A DNA stretch of 21,557 nucleotides from positions 1-21,557 of the IMG/VR virus record IMGVR_UViG_3300025120_000659. One strand, 5' to 3'. The notes beneath the pieces are model-generated. The model was not told the DNA's origin. It worked only from the letters and a program-made list of their open reading frames with translations, and made no database searches. This DNA comes from a virus. Made by a program: the position numbers and the translations under genes. Below, piece by piece: positions 5,076 to 10,515 of the stretch (position 1 is its first letter; each line of letters opens with the position of its first letter).

Positions 5076-5324
5076 ATGGAAATCGATTTAAATGAAACTG
5101 AAATAAAACTCTTGGTCGGGTTGGTTAAAAGCGCCTATGCGGATGTTAACGAAGCGTTGGATCAATATGACGAATGTGGAGATCCTCTGCGTTTGGGCCA
5201 TTATCCTGCACAAATCTTGTCGAATGAGTTGTCTGTTTTAAGAAAAATGGAGCTGAAGTTAAACCCAATAACTTTTGGGGGACAGGGGCATGGGAAAAAG
5301 CGCATCACAACGGAGGTAGCTTGA
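5076..5324 (+). CDS. Hypothetical protein
   Basis: An 82-aa protein that I do not recognise. It begins MEIDLNETEIKLLVGLVKSA, a helix typical of many short phage proteins, and continues with a second helix-forming part (LSNELSVLRKMELKLN). No cysteine pair suggests metal binding and no membrane segment is seen. The start at 5076 is chosen for the AAAGGAGCTATT leader; the frame is open from 5037 but without a ribosome binding site. Its stop overlaps the ATG of the next small gene (TGATG, 5322-5326), so they form a two-gene unit closed by the terminator at 5436-5462. Confidence 0.7.
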   Translation: MEIDLNETEIKLLVGLVKSAYADVNEALDQYDECGDPLRLGHYPAQILSNELSVLRKMELKLNPITFGGQGHGKKRITTEVA

Positions 5325-5452
5325 TGCTATTTTTGATGAGCCGTTTTGAAAAGAAGATGAACCAGGACAAGAAAAAACGTGCGCAGGAGCGAATGGTTCA
5401 GCAGTTAAAGGAGTTAAAACGGAGGAAAGAGAACGAAAAAAAAGGGGCTTAA
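5324..5452 (+). CDS. Short, very basic helical protein (42 aa)
   Basis: A 42-aa frame, MLFLMSRFEKKMNQDKKKRA and onwards to KKGA, rich in Lys, Arg and Glu and likely one long helix. GGAGG lies 8 nt before the ATG and the start overlaps the previous stop, both good signs of a real gene. The stop codon falls inside the loop of the terminator hairpin. Nucleic-acid binding would fit the charge but is not shown. I do not recognise a family. Confidence 0.6.
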   Translation: MLFLMSRFEKKMNQDKKKRAQERMVQQLKELKRRKENEKKGA

Positions 5453-5462
5453 CGCCCCTTTT
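5436..5462. terminator. Bidirectional intrinsic terminator between convergent genes
   Basis: AAAAGGGGC (5440-5448) pairs with GCCCCTTTT (5454-5462), loop TTAAC. Read on the + strand it ends in four T; read on the minus strand it is followed by eight T (A 5436-5443), so it is stronger for the minus-strand operon. Both neighbouring stop codons lie in the loop. Confidence 0.8.
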
Positions 5463-5577
5463 CCTCATCCTCAAGTGGAAATATAATTCGACAGTAGTCG
5501 TCTTCGTGCTGGACTACCTCCCATTTATGAGTTGGGCAAGTGTCCATCCATTTCCAGAAGTCTTCATTATCCATCAT
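5449..5577 (-). CDS. Short hypothetical protein (42 aa), third gene of minus-strand operon
   Basis: A 42-aa frame beginning MMDNEDFWKWMDTCPTHKWE, acidic and rich in aromatic residues, with two cysteines but no zinc motif. AAAGGAG stands 4 nt before the start, which supports a true gene. The TAA stop is inside the terminator loop and overlaps the convergent + strand gene by 4 nt. It follows the 77-aa gene by 15 nt on the same strand. I recall similar short proteins in phages, without known function. Confidence 0.6.
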   Translation of the reverse strand: MMDNEDFWKWMDTCPTHKWEVVQHEDDYCRIIFPLEDEEKGR

Positions 5578-5592
5578 CGTTCTCCTTTTTAG

Positions 5593-5826
5593 TTAGTAAC
5601 CTTGTTTTTGCGCCCATTTGAGGGCCATGTTAAGAATAGATCTGGGAACATTTATGGTGTCATCTCCATCCACTATTTCTCCAAAATCTTCCACAAAAGC
5701 TAAACTTCCTGAATAAATTTTGTATCCAACCTTCTTGGACAAATAAGCATTGTTAGTATCCCCATTAATGGGATCTTCAAACTCCATAAAGTCTATAAAA
5801 AACCCATCTGCGATTTCTTTAGTCAT
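5593..5826 (-). CDS. Hypothetical protein (77 aa), second gene of minus-strand operon
   Basis: The frame is open up to 5937, but the likely start is the ATG at 5824-5826, which overlaps the end of the preceding gene by 8 nt and has GGGGA upstream. The protein begins MTKEIADGFFIDFMEFEDPI and is acidic, with alternating hydrophobic stretches (KVGYKIYSGSLAFVEDFGE) that suggest a small beta-rich fold and a C-terminal helix (SILNMALKWAQKQGY). I do not recognise it. Co-transcribed with its two neighbours. Confidence 0.6.
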   Translation of the reverse strand: MTKEIADGFFIDFMEFEDPINGDTNNAYLSKKVGYKIYSGSLAFVEDFGEIVDGDDTINVPRSILNMALKWAQKQGY

Positions 5827-6034
5827 CCCAATTCCCCGAAAATGAGCTATGCAAAGCTTTCTGTAAATCCTCATCAGTATGGCCTTGCGCTTGGTTGAAC
5901 ATATCCGCAAATTCCTTGTTGTGGCGCGTAACTTCATCCAGCGAGTTGTAGCCCGTCTCGCCCTGCCGAATTAAAACAAACTCGACTTTATCCCCAGAAC
6001 ACGCGGGTTTTTTTACTATGTATTGGCTCCTCAT
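5819..6034 (-). CDS. Hypothetical protein (71 aa), first gene of minus-strand operon
   Basis: A 71-aa protein beginning MRSQYIVKKPACSGDKVEFV. The first part looks like a short beta hairpin, the second (SLDEVTRHNKEFADMFNQAQ) is helical and polar. AAAAGGAGC lies 6 nt before the ATG, and the leader is TATACTGTCAACTCTTAAC, a minus-strand copy of the leader type used by the + strand genes. The promoter is shared back-to-back with the 6115 gene. Function unknown. Confidence 0.65.
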   Translation of the reverse strand: MRSQYIVKKPACSGDKVEFVLIRQGETGYNSLDEVTRHNKEFADMFNQAQGHTDEDLQKALHSSFSGNWDD

Positions 6035-6056
6035 TTTTTGCTCCTTTTGTTAAGAG

Positions 6057-6086
6057 TTGACAGTATACACATAAAAGCCCTATACT
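6057..6086 (+). promoter_or_regulatory. Promoter of the 6115-6991 genes, overlapping a divergent promoter
   Basis: TTGACA (6057-6062), 18 nt, TATACT (6081-6086); then CTTAATCGATAGGAGCTAAC (6094-6113) and ATG 6115. The whole promoter is overlaid by a minus-strand promoter of identical geometry at 6062-6091. Confidence 0.75.
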
Positions 6087-6091
6087 CACAA
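6062..6091 (-). promoter_or_regulatory. Promoter of the minus-strand operon (6034-5449)
   Basis: On the minus strand: TTGTGA (complement of 6086-6091), 18 nt, TATACT (complement of 6062-6067), then a CTTAAC box and AAAGGAG before the ATG at 6034. It shares almost all bases with the + promoter, so the two probably compete. Confidence 0.65.
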
Positions 6092-6114
6092 GACTTAATC
6101 GATAGGAGCTAACA

Positions 6115-6384
6115 ATGGCTAATTTTATATGGCATACAGATCCAAGCCACGCTTGGTTAGAAGTAACTCGAAAACACTTAAAAGTTTTAGGAATTCACAA
6201 CAAAGTTTCTAAGTATAGTTATCAATTCGGTGACCGCATTTATTTAGAAGAGGATTGCGACGCGCCTCTTTTTTTTAAGGCAGCAGACTCTGCCGGATTT
6301 ACTGTTAACAGTTTAGCCCTTCCTGAAATACATACTGATAATGAATCTGAGGTAAGAAGCTATGAGAGTTATTCCAATGATTAA
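6115..6384 (+). CDS. Conserved phage hypothetical protein (WHTDPSHAWLEV type)
   Basis: An 89-aa protein. The segment WHTDPSHAWLEVTRKHLK with GDRIYLEEDCDAPLFFKAA is a pattern I know from many short phage proteins (DPxHxWLxV, then YLEEDCDA); no function is established for them as far as I know. Acidic, no membrane part. AGGAGCTAAC lies directly before the ATG; this leader gives the longest (10 bp) match to the candidate small RNA. Its 3' end overlaps the next gene by 23 nt. Confidence 0.75.
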   Translation: MANFIWHTDPSHAWLEVTRKHLKVLGIHNKVSKYSYQFGDRIYLEEDCDAPLFFKAADSAGFTVNSLALPEIHTDNESEVRSYESYSND

Positions 6385-6991
6385 AATCAGTGAAATGACG
6401 GGTAAACTAACAGATATTCCCGCCATCAATACCAACACGCTAACCAATTCATTCTGCACCAAAATGCACGCAAAAAAACATCCTAAGAATATTTGTGGTG
6501 TGTGCTACTCGCAGCGTATGCTCAAAACGTATCGAGCTAATTGTGCTGAGTCCTGGCAAGGAAATTCTGATTTACTAAGTCATTCCATTATCGACGAAGA
6601 AGATCTGCCAGTTATCAATTCGCATTCATTCCGTTTTAATGGGCATGGTGAGCTGATTAATCTTACTCACTATTTCAATATTGTGCGGATATGTAAACGC
6701 AACCCTAATTGCAGCTTTGCATTGTGGACTAAACGATTAGATATCATTAAACGAGCTTTTAATACCATCAATCCGAATGGCATCAAACCGGATAATCTCA
6801 TTTTGATTTACTCGAACCCTCGGGTTGATTCCATTCTCGAACATCCGCCGGAATACTTCGACAAAGTGTTTAATAATACGTCTACCATTTCAGACCAAGA
6901 TAATTGCTCCGGCCGAAAATGCATGGATTGTTTGCAATGCTATCGCACGGACTCCGGCGTCAACGTAATAGTGGAAGCTATAAAGAATTAG
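6362..6991 (+). CDS. GP88-like cysteine-rich phage protein
   Basis: A 209-aa protein. The cysteine pattern is notable: CGVCYS (about 45-50), RICKRNPNCSFALWTKR (108-124) and the cluster CSGRKCMDCLQCY near 182-194. The segment FRFNGHGELIN (about 90-100), followed by ICKRNPNCSFALWTKR, resembles the GP88 family of phage proteins, where a similar order is seen (FRW/FN..G, then a WTxR motif). Function of that family is unknown; the C-terminal cysteines could hold zinc or an iron-sulfur cluster. The start at 6362 follows GAGG by about 9 nt and overlaps the previous gene. The stop TAG is the first part of the next promoter module. Confidence 0.6.
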   Translation: MRVIPMIKISEMTGKLTDIPAINTNTLTNSFCTKMHAKKHPKNICGVCYSQRMLKTYRANCAESWQGNSDLLSHSIIDEEDLPVINSHSFRFNGHGELINLTHYFNIVRICKRNPNCSFALWTKRLDIIKRAFNTINPNGIKPDNLILIYSNPRVDSILEHPPEYFDKVFNNTSTISDQDNCSGRKCMDCLQCYRTDSGVNVIVEAIKN

Positions 6992-7051
6992 GTGTATGTG
7001 ATAAATATGCGGTATACTTGGGTTTCTTAACTAACGACAATTGGAGCTAAC
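6987..7051 (+). promoter_or_regulatory. Promoter and leader module of the methyltransferase gene
   Basis: ATTAGGTGTAT (6987-6997), GATAAATATG, TATACT (7013-7018), CTTAAC (7026-7031) and GGAGCTAAC (7043-7051). It closely matches the module at 8366-8419. The -35 is poor (TAGGTG with an 18-nt spacer). Confidence 0.6.
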
Positions 7052-7054
7052 AAG

Positions 7055-8383
7055 ATGTCATATTCATACTACAAGATTGGTTCAAATCGGAATCGAAAAC
7101 GTATCTTTCTGGAAGCTAATTTAGAGGTCGCGGGTTTTAATTGCGGAGATCCGTATAAACGGGTGAACGATGTCGAATCTGGGATTATCACCTTGTTTCG
7201 TCTTGAGGAATCGGAATCGCTTCCCAGTGATAGACGGGTGACGAAAGGCAAACGAAAAGGTCACGACCGCCCAATTATCGATTTATGCGACAAGACAATT
7301 GAAGAAGTATTCGGGAATACTGAGAGGGTTCGAGTAAGTTTTTTACGCCATAAGATAATCATTGAAATACACCCGGAAGAATTTAATAAATCCAAGAGAG
7401 AAGAATCCTTCAAGGACAATATGAAAACGGGTGAATTAACGCACGCCAGTTTATTTACTGGTGGCGGCATTTCCACAGATGCAATTCATTGTGCGCTTGA
7501 TGAAGACGGCTTGATAGCCGAGGGCGCCAAATGGGTTTGCGAAGCAGATTTGAAATATATTGAAGAAGCTAAACAACATTGTCTGGCTGTCACGGATGAG
7601 ACAGTAATCATCAACGGCTTGGTCGAAGAGGTCGAGCCAAATCTTTTTACGAGCGTAAATATTTTGAGCTTGTCGATGGAGTGCGCCGGATTTAGTAAGG
7701 CGGGTGTGGTCAAGCATAAAAAATCCGCCGAAGAGCATAGCGGCACAGCATTGTTTGGTGTCGTAAATGCAATCCGAAATGCAAATCCCGCCATTGTTAT
7801 TTCCGAGAATGTGTTGGAGGCTAAACGGAGCAGTATTTATGCGCTGTTAACAAGTGAATTGAATCGACTCGGTTATAAAATATTCGAGCTTGAATTGTCG
7901 AATGAGCATACCGGCAGTATAGAAAAGCGCCGTCGTTATTGGATGGTGGCTATTAGTGAAAACCTAGCACCGGAATGCATCGAGCTTCCATTAGTCGAGC
8001 AAAATCAAAATCCGCTTAATTCCTTTTTACAAGAGGTTGAAGAATCGGTCTGGGGTGAAAACCAATACTTGAAAGACAAATCTATTAGAGACGCGGCAGC
8101 GGGTAAAGGGTTTGCAAAACGTCAGCTTTTATCTGGCGACGAAACCAATGTTGGGACAATTGGTCGTCATTATGCGAAGCGCAGATCAACCGAACCTTTC
8201 ATAGTTCGGGCCGATGGTAAAGAACGATTGTTAACACCGGTTGAGCACGCGATTGTTAAATCAATTCCGACTCGATTAGTGCCGGATGGAGGTATTACAC
8301 TCGCGCATCAAATTTTGGGACAGTCGGTTGATTATCTGCAACCCTATAAGTTAATGCAGAACGTGATTAGGTGTATCGGATAA
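7055..8383 (+). CDS. C5-type DNA cytosine methyltransferase, divergent motif IV
   Basis: A 442-aa protein. Residues 1-130 form an N-terminal extension (KGKRKG and other basic parts). Motif I is ASLFTGGGISTDAI (131-144) for S-adenosylmethionine; motif IV is SMECAGFSKAG (207-217) with catalytic Cys210; motif VI is ENV (251-253); motif VIII is KRRRYWMVAI (291-300). The C-terminal part RLLTPVEHAIVKSIP and AHQILGQSVDYL corresponds to motifs IX-X. The usual Pro before the catalytic Cys is Glu209. The protein would methylate cytosine at C5, probably to protect phage DNA from host restriction; no restriction enzyme is next to it. The target sequence cannot be read from the protein. It has its own promoter, and the next promoter begins inside its last codons. 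Confidence 0.8.
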   Translation: MSYSYYKIGSNRNRKRIFLEANLEVAGFNCGDPYKRVNDVESGIITLFRLEESESLPSDRRVTKGKRKGHDRPIIDLCDKTIEEVFGNTERVRVSFLRHKIIIEIHPEEFNKSKREESFKDNMKTGELTHASLFTGGGISTDAIHCALDEDGLIAEGAKWVCEADLKYIEEAKQHCLAVTDETVIINGLVEEVEPNLFTSVNILSLSMECAGFSKAGVVKHKKSAEEHSGTALFGVVNAIRNANPAIVISENVLEAKRSSIYALLTSELNRLGYKIFELELSNEHTGSIEKRRRYWMVAISENLAPECIELPLVEQNQNPLNSFLQEVEESVWGENQYLKDKSIRDAAAGKGFAKRQLLSGDETNVGTIGRHYAKRRSTEPFIVRADGKERLLTPVEHAIVKSIPTRLVPDGGITLAHQILGQSVDYLQPYKLMQNVIRCIG

Positions 8384-8419
8384 ATATGGGTTATACTGGT
8401 GTTTCTTAACAGGAGCTAA
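8366..8419 (+). promoter_or_regulatory. Promoter and leader module of the 8422 gene
   Basis: ATTAGGTGTAT, GATAAATATG, TATACT (8392-8397), CTTAAC (8405-8410) and AGGAGCTAA (8411-8419). The first 18 bases are also coding for the end of the methyltransferase, whereas in the sister module at 6987 they begin at the stop codon. Confidence 0.6.
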
Positions 8420-8421
8420 TT

Positions 8422-8943
8422 ATGGATATTGATAAATACAGATGGGAGACACCAGACTCATACGGAGGATTTAATCCGGTAGGCGATATTGTCGTTTATT
8501 CTCGAAATCGGGATAGCTCGATTTTAGAGGAAAGTAATTACGAGCAGATTTTTAAACATCTAAAAGAGACGATTAAAAATTTGGATAGCCCTATTTATAT
8601 CGAAGATGATGAGAGAAGTGAATTCGATTGGGTATACGATTTTCGCGCTGGCCATTGGGCGTGTGGATGGGTTGAATATATCTTGGTTCGTAAAGATGCA
8701 CCGCAGTCGGTTATCGATGCCGCCGTCGAAGTAATCGATGGAATTGAAGACTATTGTATTTTTGACGAATCGCATTATTCAGAAATGCAATGGGAAGCTA
8801 CCGAAACATTCTGGCAAGAATGTTCTATTGCTGATCGGGTGCATTATTGTAAGGAAATGGAAGTATCTATTTTTGCTGCACGCCGTGATTATACGCCCGA
8901 ATCGAATAATCCTCTGAGCGAATATGTGGATTTTCTGCACTAA
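8422..8943 (+). CDS. Conserved phage hypothetical protein (HWACGWVE type)
   Basis: A 173-aa acidic protein. The segment YSRNRDSSILEESNYEQIFK and the core FRAGHWACGWVEYILVRKDA (about 75-94) follow a pattern I know from widespread phage proteins of unknown function, with HWACGWVE as the hallmark; DYCIFDESHYSEMQWEATE follows. No catalytic set is evident. It is transcribed from its own leader module and is followed by a structured gene-free stretch. Confidence 0.7.
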   Translation: MDIDKYRWETPDSYGGFNPVGDIVVYSRNRDSSILEESNYEQIFKHLKETIKNLDSPIYIEDDERSEFDWVYDFRAGHWACGWVEYILVRKDAPQSVIDAAVEVIDGIEDYCIFDESHYSEMQWEATETFWQECSIADRVHYCKEMEVSIFAARRDYTPESNNPLSEYVDFLH

Positions 8944-8994
8944 TCATTGGATACCCGATTTATCGTATATCGTCAAATTTGCAGAGTTAAATAA

Positions 8995-9066
8995 ACGGGG
9001 GGTGGTCACTGGGTCATGGGTCATAATCCTATCAGTTTGCACCATGGCCCATGGTCGCTCCTCCGT
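8995..9066 (+). other. Long imperfect hairpin in the stretch 8944-9156
   Basis: An outer stem ACGGGGGG (8995-9002) with TCCTCCGT (9059-9066, two G-T pairs) encloses an inner 13-bp stem, 9012-9024 with 9044-9056 (three G-T pairs). Six T follow. It may be a first terminator for the 8422 gene or a structured 3' end. Confidence 0.35.
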
Positions 9067-9074
9067 TTTTTATG

Positions 9075-9098
9075 AAACCCCGCTATTTGGCGGGGTTT
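9075..9098 (+). terminator. Hairpin terminator
   Basis: AAACCCCGC (9075-9083) pairs perfectly with GCGGGGTTT (9090-9098), loop TATTTG. The following T run is short (TTTGTGT), and the -35 of the next promoter begins inside its 3' arm. Confidence 0.6.
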
Positions 9099-9149
9099 GT
9101 GTATACGATAAATGAGTGTATAATGGAATCTCAACTTAACTGATAGGAG
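9097..9149 (+). promoter_or_regulatory. Promoter and leader module of the 9157 gene
   Basis: TTGTGT (9097-9102), 16 nt, TATAAT (9119-9124), then CTCAACTTAACTGATAGGAG (9130-9149). The last part is nearly identical to the leader of the 9630 gene. Confidence 0.65.
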
Positions 9150-9156
9150 ATTTACC

Positions 9157-9480
9157 ATGTTAGACACTTTTGAAACCCAAGCATACGCGCAGGTCTGGAC
9201 TTCATCATTGAATCGATATATTGAAGAAGGTCGTGAAATGAACGACTCGGATATCAGTTTGTATTCCGGCGGATTGCCGGAAGATTACTCAGAACATTAC
9301 ACGTATATTCCGGTCGGGAAAATCAAGGTCAAGATACCCACCCAAGAACAGCGACACCAAACTGAGCTTGCAGCATTAGAGCTTGAAATTACCCGCCATG
9401 ATGAGCGGTCGCAGGAACATCGAGAGCGATTGCTAGAGCGCCGCTCCCAATTGTTAGCTTTGCCCCATCTGGCAGAGTGA
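9157..9480 (+). CDS. Hypothetical protein with C-terminal coiled coil
   Basis: A 107-aa protein I do not recognise. Residues 1-60 are mixed and acidic (YSGGLPEDYSEHYTYIPVGK). Residues about 62-105 form a long charged helix with heptad-like leucines (ELAALELEITRHDERSQEHR, then ERLLERRSQLLALPHL), so a coiled-coil dimer is likely. It is a single-gene unit with its own promoter and terminator (9486-9511). Confidence 0.7.
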   Translation: MLDTFETQAYAQVWTSSLNRYIEEGREMNDSDISLYSGGLPEDYSEHYTYIPVGKIKVKIPTQEQRHQTELAALELEITRHDERSQEHRERLLERRSQLLALPHLAE

Positions 9481-9485
9481 CACCA

Positions 9486-9511
9486 AACCCGCCACTCGGC
9501 GGGTTTTTTTT
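9486..9511 (+). terminator. Intrinsic terminator
   Basis: AACCCGCC (9486-9493) with GGCGGGTT (9498-9505), 4-nt loop, then eight T (9504-9511). Confidence 0.85.
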
Positions 9512-9518
9512 GGGCCGC

Positions 9519-9564
9519 CGCACGCCCCCAAATGCAATGATCCCGCTAGGGATGGGGGCGTGCG
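9519..9564. repeat. 46-nt hairpin with perfect 11-bp outer stem
   Basis: CGCACGCCCCC (9519-9529) pairs perfectly with GGGGGCGTGCG (9554-9564). Inside, ten unpaired bases lie on the 5' side only (9530-9539), then an inner stem ATCCC/GGGAT (9540-9553, loop GCTA) abuts the 3' arm. The same layout and length recur at 10335-10380. It stands between a terminator and the next promoter, so it may not be transcribed on this strand, which makes a DNA site possible. Confidence 0.7.
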
Positions 9565-9567
9565 ATA

Positions 9568-9620
9568 TTGGTATATGTGCTTGATATGTGTATAATTAGG
9601 GTTCAACTTAACTGATAGGA
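9568..9620 (+). promoter_or_regulatory. Promoter and leader module of the 9630 gene
   Basis: TTGGTA (9568-9573), 17 nt, TATAAT (9591-9596), then TTCAACTTAACTGATAGGAG. The best -35/-10 pair among the leader modules. Confidence 0.75.
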
Positions 9621-9629
9621 GCGCGACCG

Positions 9630-10037
9630 ATGGAATTAGTAAAGGACACGACGAAAGACGATCTTCGTAGAATGTGCAAGTCAATGCTCGACGAAGTTTG
9701 CGACGGGATTTTGCTCACGGAAGAGAATATAGAAGAATGGGCAGTGCATGATATTCCCGATATGGTGGTGGTGGGCGAGTATTTGCCCTGTCACGAGTGG
9801 ATATCTCGAAACGTCTATTCTGAGCGGTATTTGATTGACAGCGATGGCGAATTAATCGAAGTGCAGATGATGGTGGCGGGTGGTGGGCCCACTATCTGGG
9901 TTCATTGTTCGGCCAACTCTGTCGAGGTTCACGGGTATTGGGGTGGTGACCACGTAAGACAAAATGCCCTCATTGAGGACGGGATGGGAATCTGGGATTA
10001 TTATAGCGAAATGCCAAGGTTTCGGAGGGATTACTAA
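9630..10037 (+). CDS. Conserved phage hypothetical protein (GGPTIWVH type)
   Basis: A 135-aa protein. The central segment VAGGGPTIWVHCSANSVEVH with GYWGGDHVRQNALIEDG resembles a phage protein type I remember by its GGPxIxV and GYWGxD signature, with no known function. The N-terminal part is helical and acidic; there is no membrane segment. Promoter, CTTAAC box and AGGAG lie directly upstream. The stop overlaps the ATG of a small membrane protein (TAATG), so they form an operon ended by the terminator at 10210-10235. Confidence 0.7.
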   Translation: MELVKDTTKDDLRRMCKSMLDEVCDGILLTEENIEEWAVHDIPDMVVVGEYLPCHEWISRNVYSERYLIDSDGELIEVQMMVAGGGPTIWVHCSANSVEVHGYWGGDHVRQNALIEDGMGIWDYYSEMPRFRRDY

Positions 10038-10189
10038 TGGATAAAGAGCATTTAAATATTCACGATCCGCACAATCAACACGTTTGGGCGGATGAAGACA
10101 AGGCCCCGTCGCCAGTGAAATTTGTAGCACTGGCAATCGGCGGAGCGATTGCCGCATATGTGTTTGTGGTCTGGATCTTCAGCCAGTGA
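10037..10189 (+). CDS. Small single-pass membrane protein (50 aa)
   Basis: A 50-aa frame beginning MDKEHLNIHDPHNQHVWADE; residues about 28-48 (VKFVALAIGGAIAAYVFVVW) form one hydrophobic segment. The N-terminus is polar and rich in histidine and acidic residues. GGAGGG lies about 7 nt before the ATG and the start overlaps the stop of the previous gene by 1 nt, both supporting a real gene. A role such as an inner-membrane anchor or superinfection factor is possible but not shown. Confidence 0.65.
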   Translation: MDKEHLNIHDPHNQHVWADEDKAPSPVKFVALAIGGAIAAYVFVVWIFSQ

Positions 10190-10209
10190 CCGGGACACAT
10201 GAGTGACCA

Positions 10210-10235
10210 AACCCGCCTCGATGGCGGGTTTTTTT
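10210..10235 (+). terminator. Intrinsic terminator closing the accessory block
   Basis: AACCCGCC (10210-10217) with GGCGGGTT (10223-10230), loop TCGAT, seven T (10229-10235). Its stem is identical to that of the terminator at 9486-9511. Confidence 0.85.
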
Positions 10236-10311
10236 ATGCCCCGAGAAAATGCCGCCGCTCGATGGGCTGAGTACACATGGCACCTTTGGCCGCCGTAGGG
10301 GTCGCGTGTCC

Positions 10312-10333
10312 CACAAGCCGTATGGGGCTTGTG
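10312..10333. repeat. 8-bp hairpin
   Basis: CACAAGCC (10312-10319) pairs with GGCTTGTG (10326-10333), loop GTATGG. It directly precedes the larger hairpin at 10335. Confidence 0.65.
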
Positions 10334-10334
10334 T

Positions 10335-10380
10335 GCCCCCTCCCAGTAAAACGACCCGTGCTTCACGGGGGGGAGGGGGC
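10335..10380. repeat. 46-nt hairpin with 10-bp GC outer stem
   Basis: GCCCCCTCCC (10335-10344) pairs perfectly with GGGAGGGGGC (10371-10380). Ten unpaired bases follow on the 5' side (10345-10354), then CCCGTG/CACGGG (10355-10360 and 10364-10369) with loop CTT; one G is unpaired on the 3' side. Same length and layout as 9519-9564 although the sequences differ. Confidence 0.7.
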
Positions 10381-10515
10381 AAAGTAGGTAAGAGTCCCAG
10401 AATAGAGGCTAGACAGAAGGTTAGAGAAGTAAGGGAAGCTTTGTGCGTTTGTAGTAGGGGATTTCCCTCAGACAGGGCTAAAGTGTATGTTTCTCACTAA
10501 CATTATAGTAAAAAA

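Larger units (their letters stand above)
10236..10515. other. Gene-free structured region before the large terminase
   Basis: I find no credible gene in these 280 bases on either strand; frames that cross it also run through terminators. The first part (10240-10380) is GC-rich and holds two adjoining hairpins. The second part (10381-10450) is purine-rich on the + strand (AAGAG, TAGAG, GGTTAGAGAAGTAAGGG). TATAGT (10504-10509) may be a -10 for the terminase. Candidates are a packaging (cos or pac) site or a structured leader RNA. Confidence 0.5.

Noticed and set aside
5827-5937. N-terminal extension of the 77-aa minus-strand protein
   Set aside because: It overlaps the 71-aa gene almost fully and lacks a ribosome binding site; the overlap at 5819-5826 fits coupled translation better.
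9012-9056. CCATGG-containing repeats as a restriction-avoidance or recombination site
   Set aside because: They are explained as the two arms of one hairpin, with no second copy in the window.
8924-9115. 63-codon open frame on the + strand
   Set aside because: It runs through two hairpins including a terminator, has no ribosome binding site and no protein-like pattern.
10260-10400. Possible tRNA or tmRNA
   Set aside because: The hairpins do not form a cloverleaf, and no T-loop sequence (GGTTCGAATCC type) is present.
10249-10500. 83-codon + frame and the minus-strand frames at 10052-10382
   Set aside because: They cross perfect GC hairpins or the terminator, have biased low-complexity composition, and lack translation signals. 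The region is better read as non-coding.
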